Shown here: piece by piece, positions 13,304-21,142 of the stretch
Layout: the number at the start of each line of letters is the position of its first letter
How positions within the stretch are numbered: the stretch's first letter is position 1
Translations under genes and position numbers: made by a program
Notes under the pieces: generated by a model
The model's input: the letters and a program-made list of their open reading frames with translations, nothing else
Told to the model about the DNA's origin: nothing
Database searches by the model: none
DNA from: JAWLCG01 sp041687295
GTDB lineage: Bacteria; Planctomycetota; Phycisphaerae; SM23-33; FEN-1343
Assembly: GCA_041687295.1 (NCBI GenBank)
Contig: JAWLCG010000003.1
Span: 1 to 40,468, forward strand
Length of the DNA stretch: 40,468 nt
Direction: 5' to 3'

Positions 13304-14113
13304 TCAGCGGATGAACTCGCCGGCGTCGTCCTCGTTCCAGGTGCCGATGAAGGGCTCGGCGTCGGCGGCGGTGCCGGCGGCGTAGACAAACTCCTCCTGC
13401 ACGACGGCCAGGGCCTCGGCGTTGAGCAGCATCAGGGGGATGCCCTGGGGGCAGGCCCGCTGGCAGCTGCCGCAGGCGGAGCATCGGCCGGCCAGGTGGA
13501 ATGCGCGGATCAGGTTCCACGCGTAGTTGCCGTGGCCGCGGGCTGAGGGGCTGATCCACTGCGGCGTGTTGCGCTCGACGATGCACTGCGTGCAGTAGCA
13601 GCTCGGGCAGGCCGCCCGGCAGGCATAGCAGCGGGTGCAGCGGGCAAACTGCTGCCGCCAGAACTCGGCCCGCTGTTGGCTGCTCATGGCCGCCAGCTCG
13701 GCGCGGCGGGCCTCCAGGGCCGGGTCGGGCTCGATCAGGGCTGGGCCATGCTCGGCCAGCCAGGCTGCCGCCTCGGCCAGGTCCATCGCGCCGACGCACT
13801 GGCCGGCGTCGACGAGCAGGGCCGTCACGGAGGCCTCGGGCAGCTGGTGCTCGCTGGCCAGCACCAGCAGGCTCCGCAGGGCGGGCCGATCGACCACGAT
13901 GGCCACCGGGAACTGCTTGCGGATGGCGGGCTTGTTGAGGTAGGCCGCCAGGTTCGCCTCGACGCCGGTGGGCGGCTCGAGCGCGTCGGCCCGGGCCGGG
14001 TTGGTGACGAAGGCGGGCACGAGTCCGCCCTCGCGGCGGCGCAGGCCCAGGACCATCTTCGCCCGGCCCGCGGTCAGCAGCTCGGCGGCCAGCGTGTGCA
14101 GCGCGTCGCTCAT
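13304..14113 (-). CDS. FlxC-like 4Fe-4S dicluster protein
   Basis: The 269-residue product has an N-terminal domain reminiscent of the F420-hydrogenase beta (FrhB) fold (PVAIVVDRPALRSLLVLAS). It lacks the usual cysteines in that part. The C-terminal ferredoxin region has CTRCYACRAACPSCYCTQC near 158-176 and CSACGSCQRACP near 210. In Flx complexes this subunit carries Fe-S clusters between FlxA and HdrA. It overlaps flxD by 4 bp (ATGA). Family B sequence starts 3 bp beyond its stop. The function is assigned from position and Fe-S layout, and other FdhB-like 4Fe-4S proteins are possible. Confidence 0.75.
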   Translation of the reverse strand: MSDALHTLAAELLTAGRAKMVLGLRRREGGLVPAFVTNPARADALEPPTGVEANLAAYLNKPAIRKQFPVAIVVDRPALRSLLVLASEHQLPEASVTALLVDAGQCVGAMDLAEAAAWLAEHGPALIEPDPALEARRAELAAMSSQQRAEFWRQQFARCTRCYACRAACPSCYCTQCIVERNTPQWISPSARGHGNYAWNLIRAFHLAGRCSACGSCQRACPQGIPLMLLNAEALAVVQEEFVYAAGTAADAEPFIGTWNEDDAGEFIR

Positions 14114-14583
14114 GGCTGCCTCCGGGCGGGGTTGTGGGGGCCGAAGGGGCCGGCCTGGCGGAGCTGCTCGGTGAACTCGGCGACCAGGTCGGCGAATTTG
14201 CGCCCCTCGGCGGCCGAGACCCAGCTGAACCGCAGCCGGCGCTCGTCGATGCCGGTGAAGCTCAGCAGCCGGCCGAAGACGGCCCAGCGCCGGCGGGCGT
14301 GGTAGTTGCCGCTGGTGTAGTGGCAGTCGCCGGGGTGACAGCCGCTGACCAGCACGCCGTCACAGCCGGCCTCGAAGGCCTTGAGCACGAACAGCGGGTC
14401 GATCCGCCCGGTGCAGGGCAGCTTGACGATCCGCATCTGGGGGGGGTACTGCAGGCGGCTCGTGCCGGCCAGGTCGGCTCCGGCGTAGGTGCACCAGTTG
14501 CACACGAAGGCCGTGATCCGCGGCGAAAACGCCTGCGGGGTCTCCTGCGGTGCGGGTTCGGTGGTGTGTTGCGTCTGCGTCAT
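14110..14583 (-). CDS. FlxD/MvhD-type hydrogenase-like iron-sulfur subunit
   Basis: This 157-residue protein belongs to the MvhD/FrhD family, which carries a [2Fe-2S] cluster and passes electrons to HdrA. The diagnostic cysteines are present: FVCNWCTYAGAD near 27-38, KLPCTGRIDP near 54-63, and SGCHPGDCHY near 80-89. About 20 polar residues precede the domain, and family length is otherwise normal. It directly follows hdrA in gene order and overlaps flxC by 4 bp. A roughly 190-bp gap containing families E and A repeats separates it from hdrA. The family call is firm and the FlxD role follows from the FlxABC neighbours. Confidence 0.88.
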   Translation of the reverse strand: MTQTQHTTEPAPQETPQAFSPRITAFVCNWCTYAGADLAGTSRLQYPPQMRIVKLPCTGRIDPLFVLKAFEAGCDGVLVSGCHPGDCHYTSGNYHARRRWAVFGRLLSFTGIDERRLRFSWVSAAEGRKFADLVAEFTEQLRQAGPFGPHNPARRQP

Positions 14584-14647
14584 GGGTCAACCGATCGATC
14601 ACGCGGGTGTGCCCGTTGTCCGGTCGTGCCACCGTCGGGCGCCCCGC

Positions 14648-14700
14648 ACCGATGCCCACGGAAGGCATTCCGTGGGCTTGGGCAGAGGCGCCGGTGCGTG
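14648..14700 (-). repeat. Family A element, copy 3 (reverse)
   Basis: GCCCACGGAA-GGCA-TTCCGTGGGC is a perfect 10-bp stem. It is followed on the plus strand by TTGGGCAGAGGCGCCGGTG, the reverse complement of the CACCGGCGCC..CCCAAG start of family A. It lies between hdrA and flxD. Confidence 0.75.
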
Positions 14701-14749
14701 CCCTGTCCTGTATTGTGTCCCTGGAGGCGTTGATCGCTCCATGGGGGAA

Positions 14750-14785
14750 AATCGAAAATCTGCAATCAGAAATCAAAAATCGCAG
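14750..14785 (+). repeat. Family E AATC-rich repeat, copy 1
   Basis: A run of AATC/AAATC units containing ATCTGCAATCAGAAATCAAA. The hdrA stop codon (TCA on the plus strand at 14773-14775) and its last codons lie inside it, so the repeat defines the protein's C-terminus. Confidence 0.55.
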
Positions 14786-16752
14786 ATCGCCTTGATCTGC
14801 GCCATCACCTGTTCGTCGGTGAAGCCCGCGATGTCCAGGCTGTTGGAGCGGCACACGGCCACGCAGGTGCCGCAGCCCTGGCAGAGGCCCTCGTTGACGG
14901 CCGACACGGTGCGAAGCAGCTCGCCGGCGCGGGTGCGGATCTCGCGGTCGTCGATCGCGCGGTAGGGGCAGGCAGCGATGCAGGCGCGGCAGTGGACGCA
15001 GGTGGCCTCGTTGACCCGCGCGACGGTCGGCTCGCGCTGCAGCTGCGGGTGGGCGAAGAGCCCCAGCACCTTGGCGGCGGCGGCCGAGGCCTGGGCGACG
15101 GTCTCGGGGATGTCCTTGGGCCCCTGGCAGGCGCCGGCCAGCAGCACGCCGGCCGTCGCCGTCTCGACGGGCCGAAGCTTGGGGTGCGCCTCGCTGTAGA
15201 AGCCGTGCTCGTCGTAGCCGATGCCCAGCCGCTGTGCCAGGTCGGTTGCGTCGGCCTGGGGCGTGACGGCGTCGGCCAGGACGACCATGTCCGCCTCGAT
15301 GGTCAGCGGCGTGCCCGCCAGCGTGTCAGCGCCGCGGACGACGAGCTTGCCGTCGCCCCGTCGGTACACCCGGCTGACGCGCCCGCGGACGTACTCGGCG
15401 CCGTCGGCCTCGATGGCCCGGCGGACGAATTCATCATAGCCCTTGCCGCCGGCCCGCACGTCCATGTAGAAGACCACCGCCCGCCCGTCGTGCACCTTGT
15501 GGCGGTAGAGCATCGCGTGCTTGGCCGTGTACATGCAGCAGATCTTCGAGCAGTAGCTCAGGTGCCGCTCGTCGCGGCTGCCGCAGCACTGGATGAAGGC
15601 GACGGTCTTGGGCTCGGCCCCGTCGCTGGGTCGCAGGATCCGCCCGCCGGTGGGCCCGGACGCCGAGGCGAGCCGCTCGAACGCGAAGCCGTCGATCACG
15701 TCGGCCAGCCGACCCCCGCCGTACTCGCCCAGGGCCGAGTGGTCCCACAGCTTGTAGCCGGTCGCCACCACGATCGCGCCGACGGACACCGTCTCGAGCC
15801 GGTCCTGGTCGTCGAAGCGGATCGCGTCGCGCGGGCAGACCTTCTGGCAGACGCCACAGCCCCCGCGGGTCAGGCGCGTGCAGTGCTCGGCGTCGATGAC
15901 GGGCTTGTTGGGCACCGCCTGCGGGAAGGGCGTGTAGATGGCCGTGCGCGTGCCGAGGTTGGCGTCGAACTCGTTGGGGATCTTTCGGCTGGGGCACTTC
16001 TGCGTGCAGGCGCCGCAGCCGGTGCAGGCGTCGAGGTCGACATAGCGTGCCTTGGCCCGCAGTGTGACCGAAAAGTTGCCGACGAAGCCGTCGACGCTCT
16101 CAACCTCGGTGTAGGTTTTCAGTGCGATGTTGGGATGGTTGGCGGCCTCGACCATGCGGGGCGTCAGGATGCACTGGGAGCAGTCGAGGGTGGGGAAGGT
16201 CTCGCTGAGCCGGGCCATGTGCCCGCCGAGCGAGGGGCTCTTCTCGACGAGGATGACCTTCTTGCCAGCGTTGGCGATATCCAGGGCGGCCTGGATGCCC
16301 GCGATGCCGCCGCCGACGACCAGGGCCGTCGGCTCGACGGGCACCTCGATGGGCTGCAGGGGGGTGTTGCGGCGGACCTTCTCGACCATCATGCGGACCA
16401 GGTCGATGGCCTTGGCCGTGGCGGCGGTGCGGTCCTCGTGCACCCACGAGCAGTGCTCGCGGATATTGGCCATCTCCAGCAGGTAGGGGTTGAGCCCGGC
16501 CGCGGCGGCCGCCCGGCGGAAGGTGGTCTCGTGCATCCGCGGGCTGCAGGCGGCCACCACCACGCCGGAGAGGCGGTGGGTCTCGATGGCCGAGCGGATG
16601 AGGCCCTGGCCCGGGTCCGAGCACATGTACTTGTAGTCGACGGCGTGGGCGACGCCCGCCATGCCGGCCGCGGCCGCCGCGACGGCCTCGCAGTCGACGG
16701 TGCGGGCGATGTTCTCGCCGCAGTGACAGATGAACACGCCGACGCGGGCCAT
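14773..16752 (-). CDS. HdrA flavin iron-sulfur subunit
   Basis: This 659-residue protein is the FAD-containing, electron-bifurcating core of the heterodisulfide reductase complex. The N-terminus has CHCGENI (C9-x-C11-G). An FAD-binding ALVVGGGIAGIQAA lies near 155, the cluster motif DCSQCILTP is present, and four [4Fe-4S] sites follow: CTGCGACTQKCP, CGVCQKVCP, CVHCRACIAACP and CQGCGTCVAVC near the C-terminus. Length is typical. The ATG at 16752 follows GGGAGGAG, 2 nt after the hdrB stop, and the much longer reading frame upstream is the hdrB region in another frame. The last codons and stop lie within a family E repeat. With HdrBC and FlxABCD it should couple NADH oxidation to ferredoxin and disulfide reduction in the cytoplasm. 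Confidence 0.93.
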   Translation of the reverse strand: MARVGVFICHCGENIARTVDCEAVAAAAAGMAGVAHAVDYKYMCSDPGQGLIRSAIETHRLSGVVVAACSPRMHETTFRRAAAAAGLNPYLLEMANIREHCSWVHEDRTAATAKAIDLVRMMVEKVRRNTPLQPIEVPVEPTALVVGGGIAGIQAALDIANAGKKVILVEKSPSLGGHMARLSETFPTLDCSQCILTPRMVEAANHPNIALKTYTEVESVDGFVGNFSVTLRAKARYVDLDACTGCGACTQKCPSRKIPNEFDANLGTRTAIYTPFPQAVPNKPVIDAEHCTRLTRGGCGVCQKVCPRDAIRFDDQDRLETVSVGAIVVATGYKLWDHSALGEYGGGRLADVIDGFAFERLASASGPTGGRILRPSDGAEPKTVAFIQCCGSRDERHLSYCSKICCMYTAKHAMLYRHKVHDGRAVVFYMDVRAGGKGYDEFVRRAIEADGAEYVRGRVSRVYRRGDGKLVVRGADTLAGTPLTIEADMVVLADAVTPQADATDLAQRLGIGYDEHGFYSEAHPKLRPVETATAGVLLAGACQGPKDIPETVAQASAAAAKVLGLFAHPQLQREPTVARVNEATCVHCRACIAACPYRAIDDREIRTRAGELLRTVSAVNEGLCQGCGTCVAVCRSNSLDIAGFTDEQVMAQIKAICDF

Positions 16753-16754
16753 GG

Positions 16755-17621
16755 TCAGCTCCTCCCCGCCCGGATGCCCGTCGCGTCGGTGAAGTGGCGG
16801 TTCAGGCCCAGCGTCTCGGGCGCCAGGCCGGCGGCCAGGCCCAGCAACTCGGTCAGGTACAGCACGGGCATGCGGTGGGGCCCCCGGCCGGCGGCGTTGA
16901 TGGTCTGCTGGCGCATGTCGAGGTTGCTGTGGCACATGGGGCAGCCGGTGAGGATGGCCTCGGCGCCGGCCTCGGCGGCGGCTGAGAGGATCGCGTCGCC
17001 CAGGCCGATGACGGCCTCGGTCTTGGAGAGGCTGAAGCCCGCCCCGCAGCACTCGGTGGCGAAGTTCCACTCGACCGGCTCGGCCCCGGCGGCGTGGATC
17101 GCGCGGACCATGGCCGAGGGCTGCTCGGGGTCGTCGGCGACGATGCCCTCGCCCCGGCTGAGCAGGCAGCCGTAGTAGGGCGCCACCTTCAGCCCGGCCA
17201 GCGGGTGGCCCAGCTTGGCCGCCAGGTCGTAGTTGCTCAGCAGGCGGTCGACGAACTCGATGACATTGAGCACCCGCACGGGTCGGCTGTACTGCCGGCC
17301 GGTGACGTCGGCCATGCGGGCGACCAGCGCCGGGTCGCGCCCCAGCCGGACGGCCGTCCCCTTGAGCCGGCTGAAGCAGGCGGCACAGGGGGCCAGCACC
17401 TCGTCGAAGCCCTGCCCGGCCGCCAGGGCGAGCGTGCGGTAGGGCAGGGCGACGGCCAGCTCGTGGTTGACAGCGTGGGCGACGCTGGCCCCGCAGCAGT
17501 TCCAGTCTTCGATCTCGCGGAGGCCCAGCCCCGCCCGCTCGGCCAGGGCTCGCACCGACAGGTCCAGCTCGATGCCGCCGCCCGACAGCGAGCAGCCGGG
17601 ATAGTAGCCCAGCTCACTCAT
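16755..17621 (-). CDS. HdrB heterodisulfide-reducing subunit
   Basis: The 288-residue product has two complete cysteine-rich CCG domains. The first is YYPGCSLS, WNCCGAS and CAACF; the second is YYGCLLS, ECCGAGFSL and CPMCHSNL. In archaeal HdrB these bind the two non-cubane clusters that cleave CoM-S-S-CoB. In bacteria the acceptor is probably a protein disulfide or small thiol (DsrC-type or unknown). The start overlaps the end of hdrC by 8 bp (ATGAGTGA). The ATG at 17621 places the first CCG cysteine near residue 10, as expected. HdrA follows after 2 bp. No dsrC or mvhAG gene is in view, so the physiological acceptor is open. Confidence 0.93.
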   Translation of the reverse strand: MSELGYYPGCSLSGGGIELDLSVRALAERAGLGLREIEDWNCCGASVAHAVNHELAVALPYRTLALAAGQGFDEVLAPCAACFSRLKGTAVRLGRDPALVARMADVTGRQYSRPVRVLNVIEFVDRLLSNYDLAAKLGHPLAGLKVAPYYGCLLSRGEGIVADDPEQPSAMVRAIHAAGAEPVEWNFATECCGAGFSLSKTEAVIGLGDAILSAAAEAGAEAILTGCPMCHSNLDMRQQTINAAGRGPHRMPVLYLTELLGLAAGLAPETLGLNRHFTDATGIRAGRS

Positions 17622-18189
17622 GGCTGGCCTCCTGCGTCCGCTGTGCGGTGCGCTGGAAAATGCGGCGGATCTCGTCGCGCCCGCGGATGCGGTGGGGCAG
17701 CAGCGGCAGCTTGCCGCGCTTCAACATGGCCGGGGCGACCAGCAGGTCGCTGAAGAAGTCCAGGCTGGCCAGCTTGTAGCGGCGGACCAGGCCGAACTCG
17801 CCCATCCGCCCGTGGGCGCGGATGGTGGCCAGGAAGGACCGGTGGAACGCCAGCACCCGCCGTTGGGCCTTGCTCACCAGGCCGCGCTGGAAGCTCATCT
17901 CGCGCAGGGCGTCCATGACGGCGGCGGGGTCGAGGCCCTTGGGGCAGCGCTGGGTGCAGGTGAGGCACCCCGCGCAGCTCCAGATGGCCGGGCTGCTGAG
18001 CAGCGTGAGCTGGGCGTCGGCGTCGTCCGCCTGCACCAGGCGCATCACGCGGTGGGGGGGCTGGTCCATCTGCGCCGCCATCGGGCAGCCGGCCGTGCAC
18101 TTGCCGCACTGGTAGCACGCCGCCACATCCTGGCCGCACAGACGCCGCACGAGCGCCGGGAGCGAATTGTCGTCCTTGGAGTGCTGCAT
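17614..18189 (-). CDS. HdrC 4Fe-4S electron relay subunit
   Basis: This 191-residue ferredoxin-like protein carries two [4Fe-4S] motifs, CYQCGKCTAGCP near 25-36 and CAGCLTCTQRCP near 72-83, followed by a helical C-terminal part. That is the HdrC layout, and it passes electrons from HdrA to HdrB. It lacks the membrane domain of HdrE fusions. It is the first gene of the minus-strand hdrCBA-flxDCBA cluster and overlaps hdrB by 8 bp. The ATG at 18189 has only a weak ribosome site. A TAGACT box lies 25 bp upstream on the minus strand, without a good -35. Confidence 0.92.
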   Translation of the reverse strand: MQHSKDDNSLPALVRRLCGQDVAACYQCGKCTAGCPMAAQMDQPPHRVMRLVQADDADAQLTLLSSPAIWSCAGCLTCTQRCPKGLDPAAVMDALREMSFQRGLVSKAQRRVLAFHRSFLATIRAHGRMGEFGLVRRYKLASLDFFSDLLVAPAMLKRGKLPLLPHRIRGRDEIRRIFQRTAQRTQEASHE

Positions 18190-18327
18190 ACCGGAGCAAC
18201 CAGTCTACCACACGGGCCCAACTGGCGGGTAGCTGATTCTGGCCGGCAATGGCGGGCACACTACGCACCGCCGGGGACGGATGATCCCTCTTGCCTGGAG
18301 AGTGTTCGCTGCCCCGGAGGACCCGGC

Positions 18328-18388
18328 AGGCGCCCGCATGGGTTCCTTCCAGGCCCACGGGATGCTTCCGTGGGCGTCTCGACCGGGC
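18328..18388 (+). repeat. Family A element, copy 4
   Basis: GGCGCCCGCATGGGTTCCTTCC then GCCCACGG-GATGCTT-CCGTGGGC (8-bp perfect stem) then GTCTCGACCGGG. It is more diverged than the other copies and lies in the 283 bp between the Fur-family gene and hdrC, upstream of the hdr operon. Confidence 0.6.
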
Positions 18389-18472
18389 CGAGCGGCTGGG
18401 GGCCGACCTTTCCTGGGCTGACCGTCTGCCGGGGGGCGTCCCGCAAGCTGGCCAGACGGGTCGGGCGCCGGT

Positions 18473-18877
18473 CTACTCGGCGGCCTGGGCCTGGCAGTCA
18501 GGGCATAGGCCCATGAACTCGAGGCGATGACCCGTGATATGGAAGCGGGTCTGCGAAGCGGCCACGTCGTTCAGGTCGATCAGCGGCTCGACGCTGAGGT
18601 CCTCCATCCGCCCGCACTGGCGGCAGCGGACGTGGTAGTGGTTGTCGACCGTGCCGTCGAAACGCCGCTGCGAGCCGCCGAACTCGAGCTTGCGGACCAT
18701 GTCGTTCTGGGCCAGGATCTCGAGGTTGCGGTAGACCGTGCCCAGGCTGATGTGGGGCAACCGCCGCCGGACGAGCTGGTAGACCTCATCGGCCGTCGGG
18801 TGCGAGGTGAGCTTGCGCAGTTCGTCCAGGATCACCTGGCGCTGACGCGTCATTCGGATTGAAGTCTCTGTAGGCAC
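18473..18877 (-). CDS. Fur/PerR family metal-responsive repressor
   Basis: This 134-residue winged-helix regulator of the Fur family opens MTRQRQVILDEL, with the recognition helix around SLGTVYRNLEIL. Sensory and metal residues include HYHVRC and the structural zinc pairs CRQC and CPDC. The short length and HYHV motif look PerR-like as much as Fur-like, so iron, peroxide or another signal cannot be decided. The GTG at 18877 was chosen because GGAGAG lies 8 nt upstream; the ATG at 18907 has no ribosome site. It lies 283 bp upstream of hdrC on the same strand and divergent from murJ. It may control itself or the hdr operon, and one Fur-box-like site was found at 10836-10856. Confidence 0.88.
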   Translation of the reverse strand: MPTETSIRMTRQRQVILDELRKLTSHPTADEVYQLVRRRLPHISLGTVYRNLEILAQNDMVRKLEFGGSQRRFDGTVDNHYHVRCRQCGRMEDLSVEPLIDLNDVAASQTRFHITGHRLEFMGLCPDCQAQAAE

Positions 18878-19205
18878 GCCGTGCTCTCCGCGGATAGGAA
18901 CCCACACATTCTCGCGCCGGACTGAGGAACCCGCGAAAGGTCACCCCCAGTGCCGGCCCCCCTGGTTACGCCAAGCTCTTCAGGCAGATCGCGCCACGGT
19001 CAGACGACCCGCCGACTGCCCCAGCCTGGCGTTCCACGCCTCGCGCCATGGCGGTCCCTCTCCGGTCCACCCGACGCGCAGCCCTGCAGAACAATGTTCA
19101 GTATAAGGAGTTCGACGGGCCTTTGGCTACAGGGGATTGCAGGAATCGTAAAGGTTCTTGGTGCGCTTCTTGCCCCCAAGGGGCCCGAGGCGGCATAATC
19201 GCACC
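18878..19205. other. Divergent intergenic region fur-murJ
   Basis: These 328 bp hold no supported gene. They contain the murJ promoter (19170-19199) and a perfect 5-1-5 palindrome, GAACAATGTTC, at 19089-19099 just before TATAAG (19102-19107). That arrangement resembles an operator but matches no consensus I can name. Confidence 0.5.
19170..19199 (+). promoter_or_regulatory. Promoter of murJ, leaderless type
   Basis: TTGCCC at 19170-19175 (4 of 6) and CATAAT at 19194-19199 (5 of 6) are 18 bp apart. The expected start of transcription is within a base or two of the GTG at 19206, and no ribosome site is present. A leaderless mRNA is the simplest reading. Confidence 0.5.
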
Positions 19206-20855
19206 GTGCCCGTTACACTGCCCAGCAAATCCGACGCCCCGGCCGAACGCGAGCGGTTCTTCGGGGCTGCCAAACTCATCGCCGCCCTGACCCTGCTGAG
19301 CCGGGTCGGTGGCCTGCTGCGCGATATGGTACTTAGCCGGTCGTTTGGCGCGTCGGCCGTCACCGATGCTTTCTGGCTGGCGTTCATGGTGCCCAACCTC
19401 TTCCGGCGGCTCTTCGGCGAGGGGGCCCTGTCGGCCGCCCTGGTGCCGGTCTTCAGCGAGATCCACGAGCGCCAGGGCCCCGAGCAGGCCTCGAGCCTGC
19501 TGGCCAATGTGCTGGGCTGGGCGGGGTTGGGGCTGACGGGTCTGTGCGTGCTGATCCAGGCGGGCCTGCTGTTGACGGCCTGGCTGGCGCCGGGTGACGC
19601 GACGCGCCAGCTGCTGCTGGGCTACACGGTGCTGATGATGCCCTTCATGGTCACCGTGTGCCTGCTGGCGCTGGGTTCGGCGGCCCTGCAGTGCGTAGGG
19701 CACTTCGCCTACCCGGCCGCCGCCCCGATCCTGCTGAACCTGTGCATCATCGGCGGCACCGTCCTGGTCGCCAGCCATTGGGATCAGGACGCCGACCAGC
19801 TTCGCGTGGTCGCCCTGAGCGTCCTGGCCGCCGGCGTGGGGCAGCTGGTGGGGCTGGGCTGGCTGCTGCGACGGCACAACCTGTCGATCCGGCCAAGGCT
19901 CTGGCCGATCCACCCGGGCCTGCGGCGGATGGTGACGCTGTTCCTGCCCATGCTGCTGCCGCTGGGCGTGCTGCAGCTCAACGCCCTGCTGGACAAGCTG
20001 ATCGCCCGACTGCTGACGGCCCTGCCTGCCGATCCGACCCTGTCGCTGGGGGGCCTGGAGCTGAGCAAACCCCTGGCCGTCGGCACGGTGACCTGGCTGA
20101 GCTACGGCGAGCGGCTCTACCAGTTCCCGCTGGGGGTGCTGGCGATTGCGCTGGCGACGGCGGTGTTTCCGCTGTTCAGCCGGTACGCCGCCCGGGGCGA
20201 CACTGAGGGCCTGCGCGACAGCATCAACCGCGCCCTGCGCCTGGCGGTGTTCGAGGGCCTGCCCAGCGGCGTGGGCCTGCTGCTGCTGGCCGGGCCGCTG
20301 TCGTTGGCGATCTTCGGCGGGGGGGAGTTCTCGGCCTCCGATGCCGCGGCCACGGCCCACGTGGTGCGGTTCTACGGGTTGGGGATGTGGGCGTTCTGCG
20401 CCCAGCAGATCCTGCTGCGGGCCTTCTACGCCCAGAAGGACACCACCACGCCGCTGAAGATCGCGTGCGTGCTGGTGGTGCTGAACTTTGGGCTGAACCT
20501 GCTGCTGGTGTGGGTGCCGTTCGTGCGCCACGGGGCGTTCGGTCTGAGCAGCTCGATCACCGCCGCCGTGAACGTGATCCTGCTGTCGTGGATCCTCCGC
20601 CGCCGCCTGGGCCGCCTGGGCCTGCGGAGCCTGCTGACCGGCGTGGGCCGAACGGTCCTGGCGTCGATCGCGATGGGGGCGGCCATGGTGGGCGTTCTGA
20701 CACTGCTGCCGCACCTGGGTCTGGGGCGGCCCGTGCCGATGGTGGCCGGCGGCTTCTGCGTGGGCGTGGCCGTCTTCGCCGCGACGGCCTGGCTGCTCCG
20801 CTCGCCCGAACTGGCCGAGCTGCTGGGCCCCCTCGCCAGACGCAAAGCCTCGTAG
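19206..20855 (+). CDS. Lipid II flippase MurJ
   Basis: This roughly 549-residue polytopic membrane protein of the MurJ/MviN family moves lipid-linked peptidoglycan precursor across the inner membrane. The N-terminal region has the family hallmark SFGASAVTDAF and PNLFRRLFGEGALS, with conserved Arg and Glu residues. About 14 hydrophobic helices follow, and the length fits. The GTG at 19206 gives the product that matches the family. It has no ribosome site and lies right after a -10 box, suggesting a leaderless transcript. The gene stands alone, followed by repeat-rich DNA. A wzx-like flippase is a poorer match. Confidence 0.9.
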   Translation: MPVTLPSKSDAPAERERFFGAAKLIAALTLLSRVGGLLRDMVLSRSFGASAVTDAFWLAFMVPNLFRRLFGEGALSAALVPVFSEIHERQGPEQASSLLANVLGWAGLGLTGLCVLIQAGLLLTAWLAPGDATRQLLLGYTVLMMPFMVTVCLLALGSAALQCVGHFAYPAAAPILLNLCIIGGTVLVASHWDQDADQLRVVALSVLAAGVGQLVGLGWLLRRHNLSIRPRLWPIHPGLRRMVTLFLPMLLPLGVLQLNALLDKLIARLLTALPADPTLSLGGLELSKPLAVGTVTWLSYGERLYQFPLGVLAIALATAVFPLFSRYAARGDTEGLRDSINRALRLAVFEGLPSGVGLLLLAGPLSLAIFGGGEFSASDAAATAHVVRFYGLGMWAFCAQQILLRAFYAQKDTTTPLKIACVLVVLNFGLNLLLVWVPFVRHGAFGLSSSITAAVNVILLSWILRRRLGRLGLRSLLTGVGRTVLASIAMGAAMVGVLTLLPHLGLGRPVPMVAGGFCVGVAVFAATAWLLRSPELAELLGPLARRKAS

Positions 20856-20875
20856 GCGCCCGTGCAGCCGCCCCT

Positions 20876-20908
20876 GTAGGCCGGGTCGAGCGGAGCGAGG
20901 CCCGGCGG
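20876..20908 (-). repeat. Family B palindrome, copy 5 (reverse)
   Basis: TGTAGGCCGGGTCGAGCG, then GAGCGAGGCCCGGCGG. It is reverse-oriented, 21 bp after the murJ stop. Confidence 0.75.
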
Positions 20909-20922
20909 CCGCGGGGGCGCGG

Positions 20923-21013
20923 GCCGCCGTCGTTGCCTCGGCCCAGCCTGCGGGGCGCAAGCCGCCATCGTTGCCTCGGCCCAGCCTGCGGGGCGCAAGC
21001 CGCCATCGTTGCC
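20923..21013 (+). repeat. 38-bp tandem repeat, 2.4 copies
   Basis: The unit begins GCCGCCATCGTTGCCTCGGC and ends GCGGGGCGCAA. Copy 1 is 20923-20960, copy 2 is 20961-20998 (one base different) and a partial third runs from 20999 to about 21013, where it passes straight into family B copy 6. It lies between two family B palindromes of opposite orientation. Confidence 0.85.
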
Positions 21014-21044
21014 GGGCCTCGCTGGCGCTCGACCCGGCCTACGG
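21011..21044 (+). repeat. Family B palindrome, copy 6, with decayed partial copies
   Basis: GCCGGGCCTCGCTGGCGCTC, then GACCCGGCCTACGG. Partial copies of its right arm (CTCGACCCGGCCTGCGG at about 21047-21063 and TCTACCCGGCCAACGG at about 21067-21082) follow in tandem, which suggests slippage or repeated insertion. Confidence 0.7.
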
Positions 21045-21085
21045 GGCTCGACCCGGCCTGCGGCGTTCTACCCGGCCAACGGCGC

Positions 21086-21114
21086 TCGACGGGGATGGGG
21101 GATTGCGGTATCCT
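21086..21114 (+). promoter_or_regulatory. Candidate promoter of the FkbM methyltransferase gene
   Basis: TCGACG at 21086-21091 (4 of 6) and TATCCT at 21109-21114 (4 of 6) are 17 bp apart. The leader would be about 22 nt and includes GAGGAGA before the ATG. Confidence 0.4.
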
Positions 21115-21142
21115 GTCGGCCTGGACCTGAGGAGACTTCGCC

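Noticed and set aside
14992..17175. A 727-codon open frame on the plus strand
   Set aside because: It runs antisense through hdrA and hdrB, whose cysteine motifs are all in the minus-strand frame. It shows only composition bias.
19089..19099. GAACAATGTTC as a LexA (SOS) box
   Set aside because: The Gram-positive type box needs four bases between GAAC and GTTC; here there are three. No SOS gene is adjacent.
19098..20960. A 620-codon minus-strand frame opposite murJ
   Set aside because: Its translation is rich in Q, R and H and lacks the membrane helices that the plus-strand MurJ frame shows clearly.
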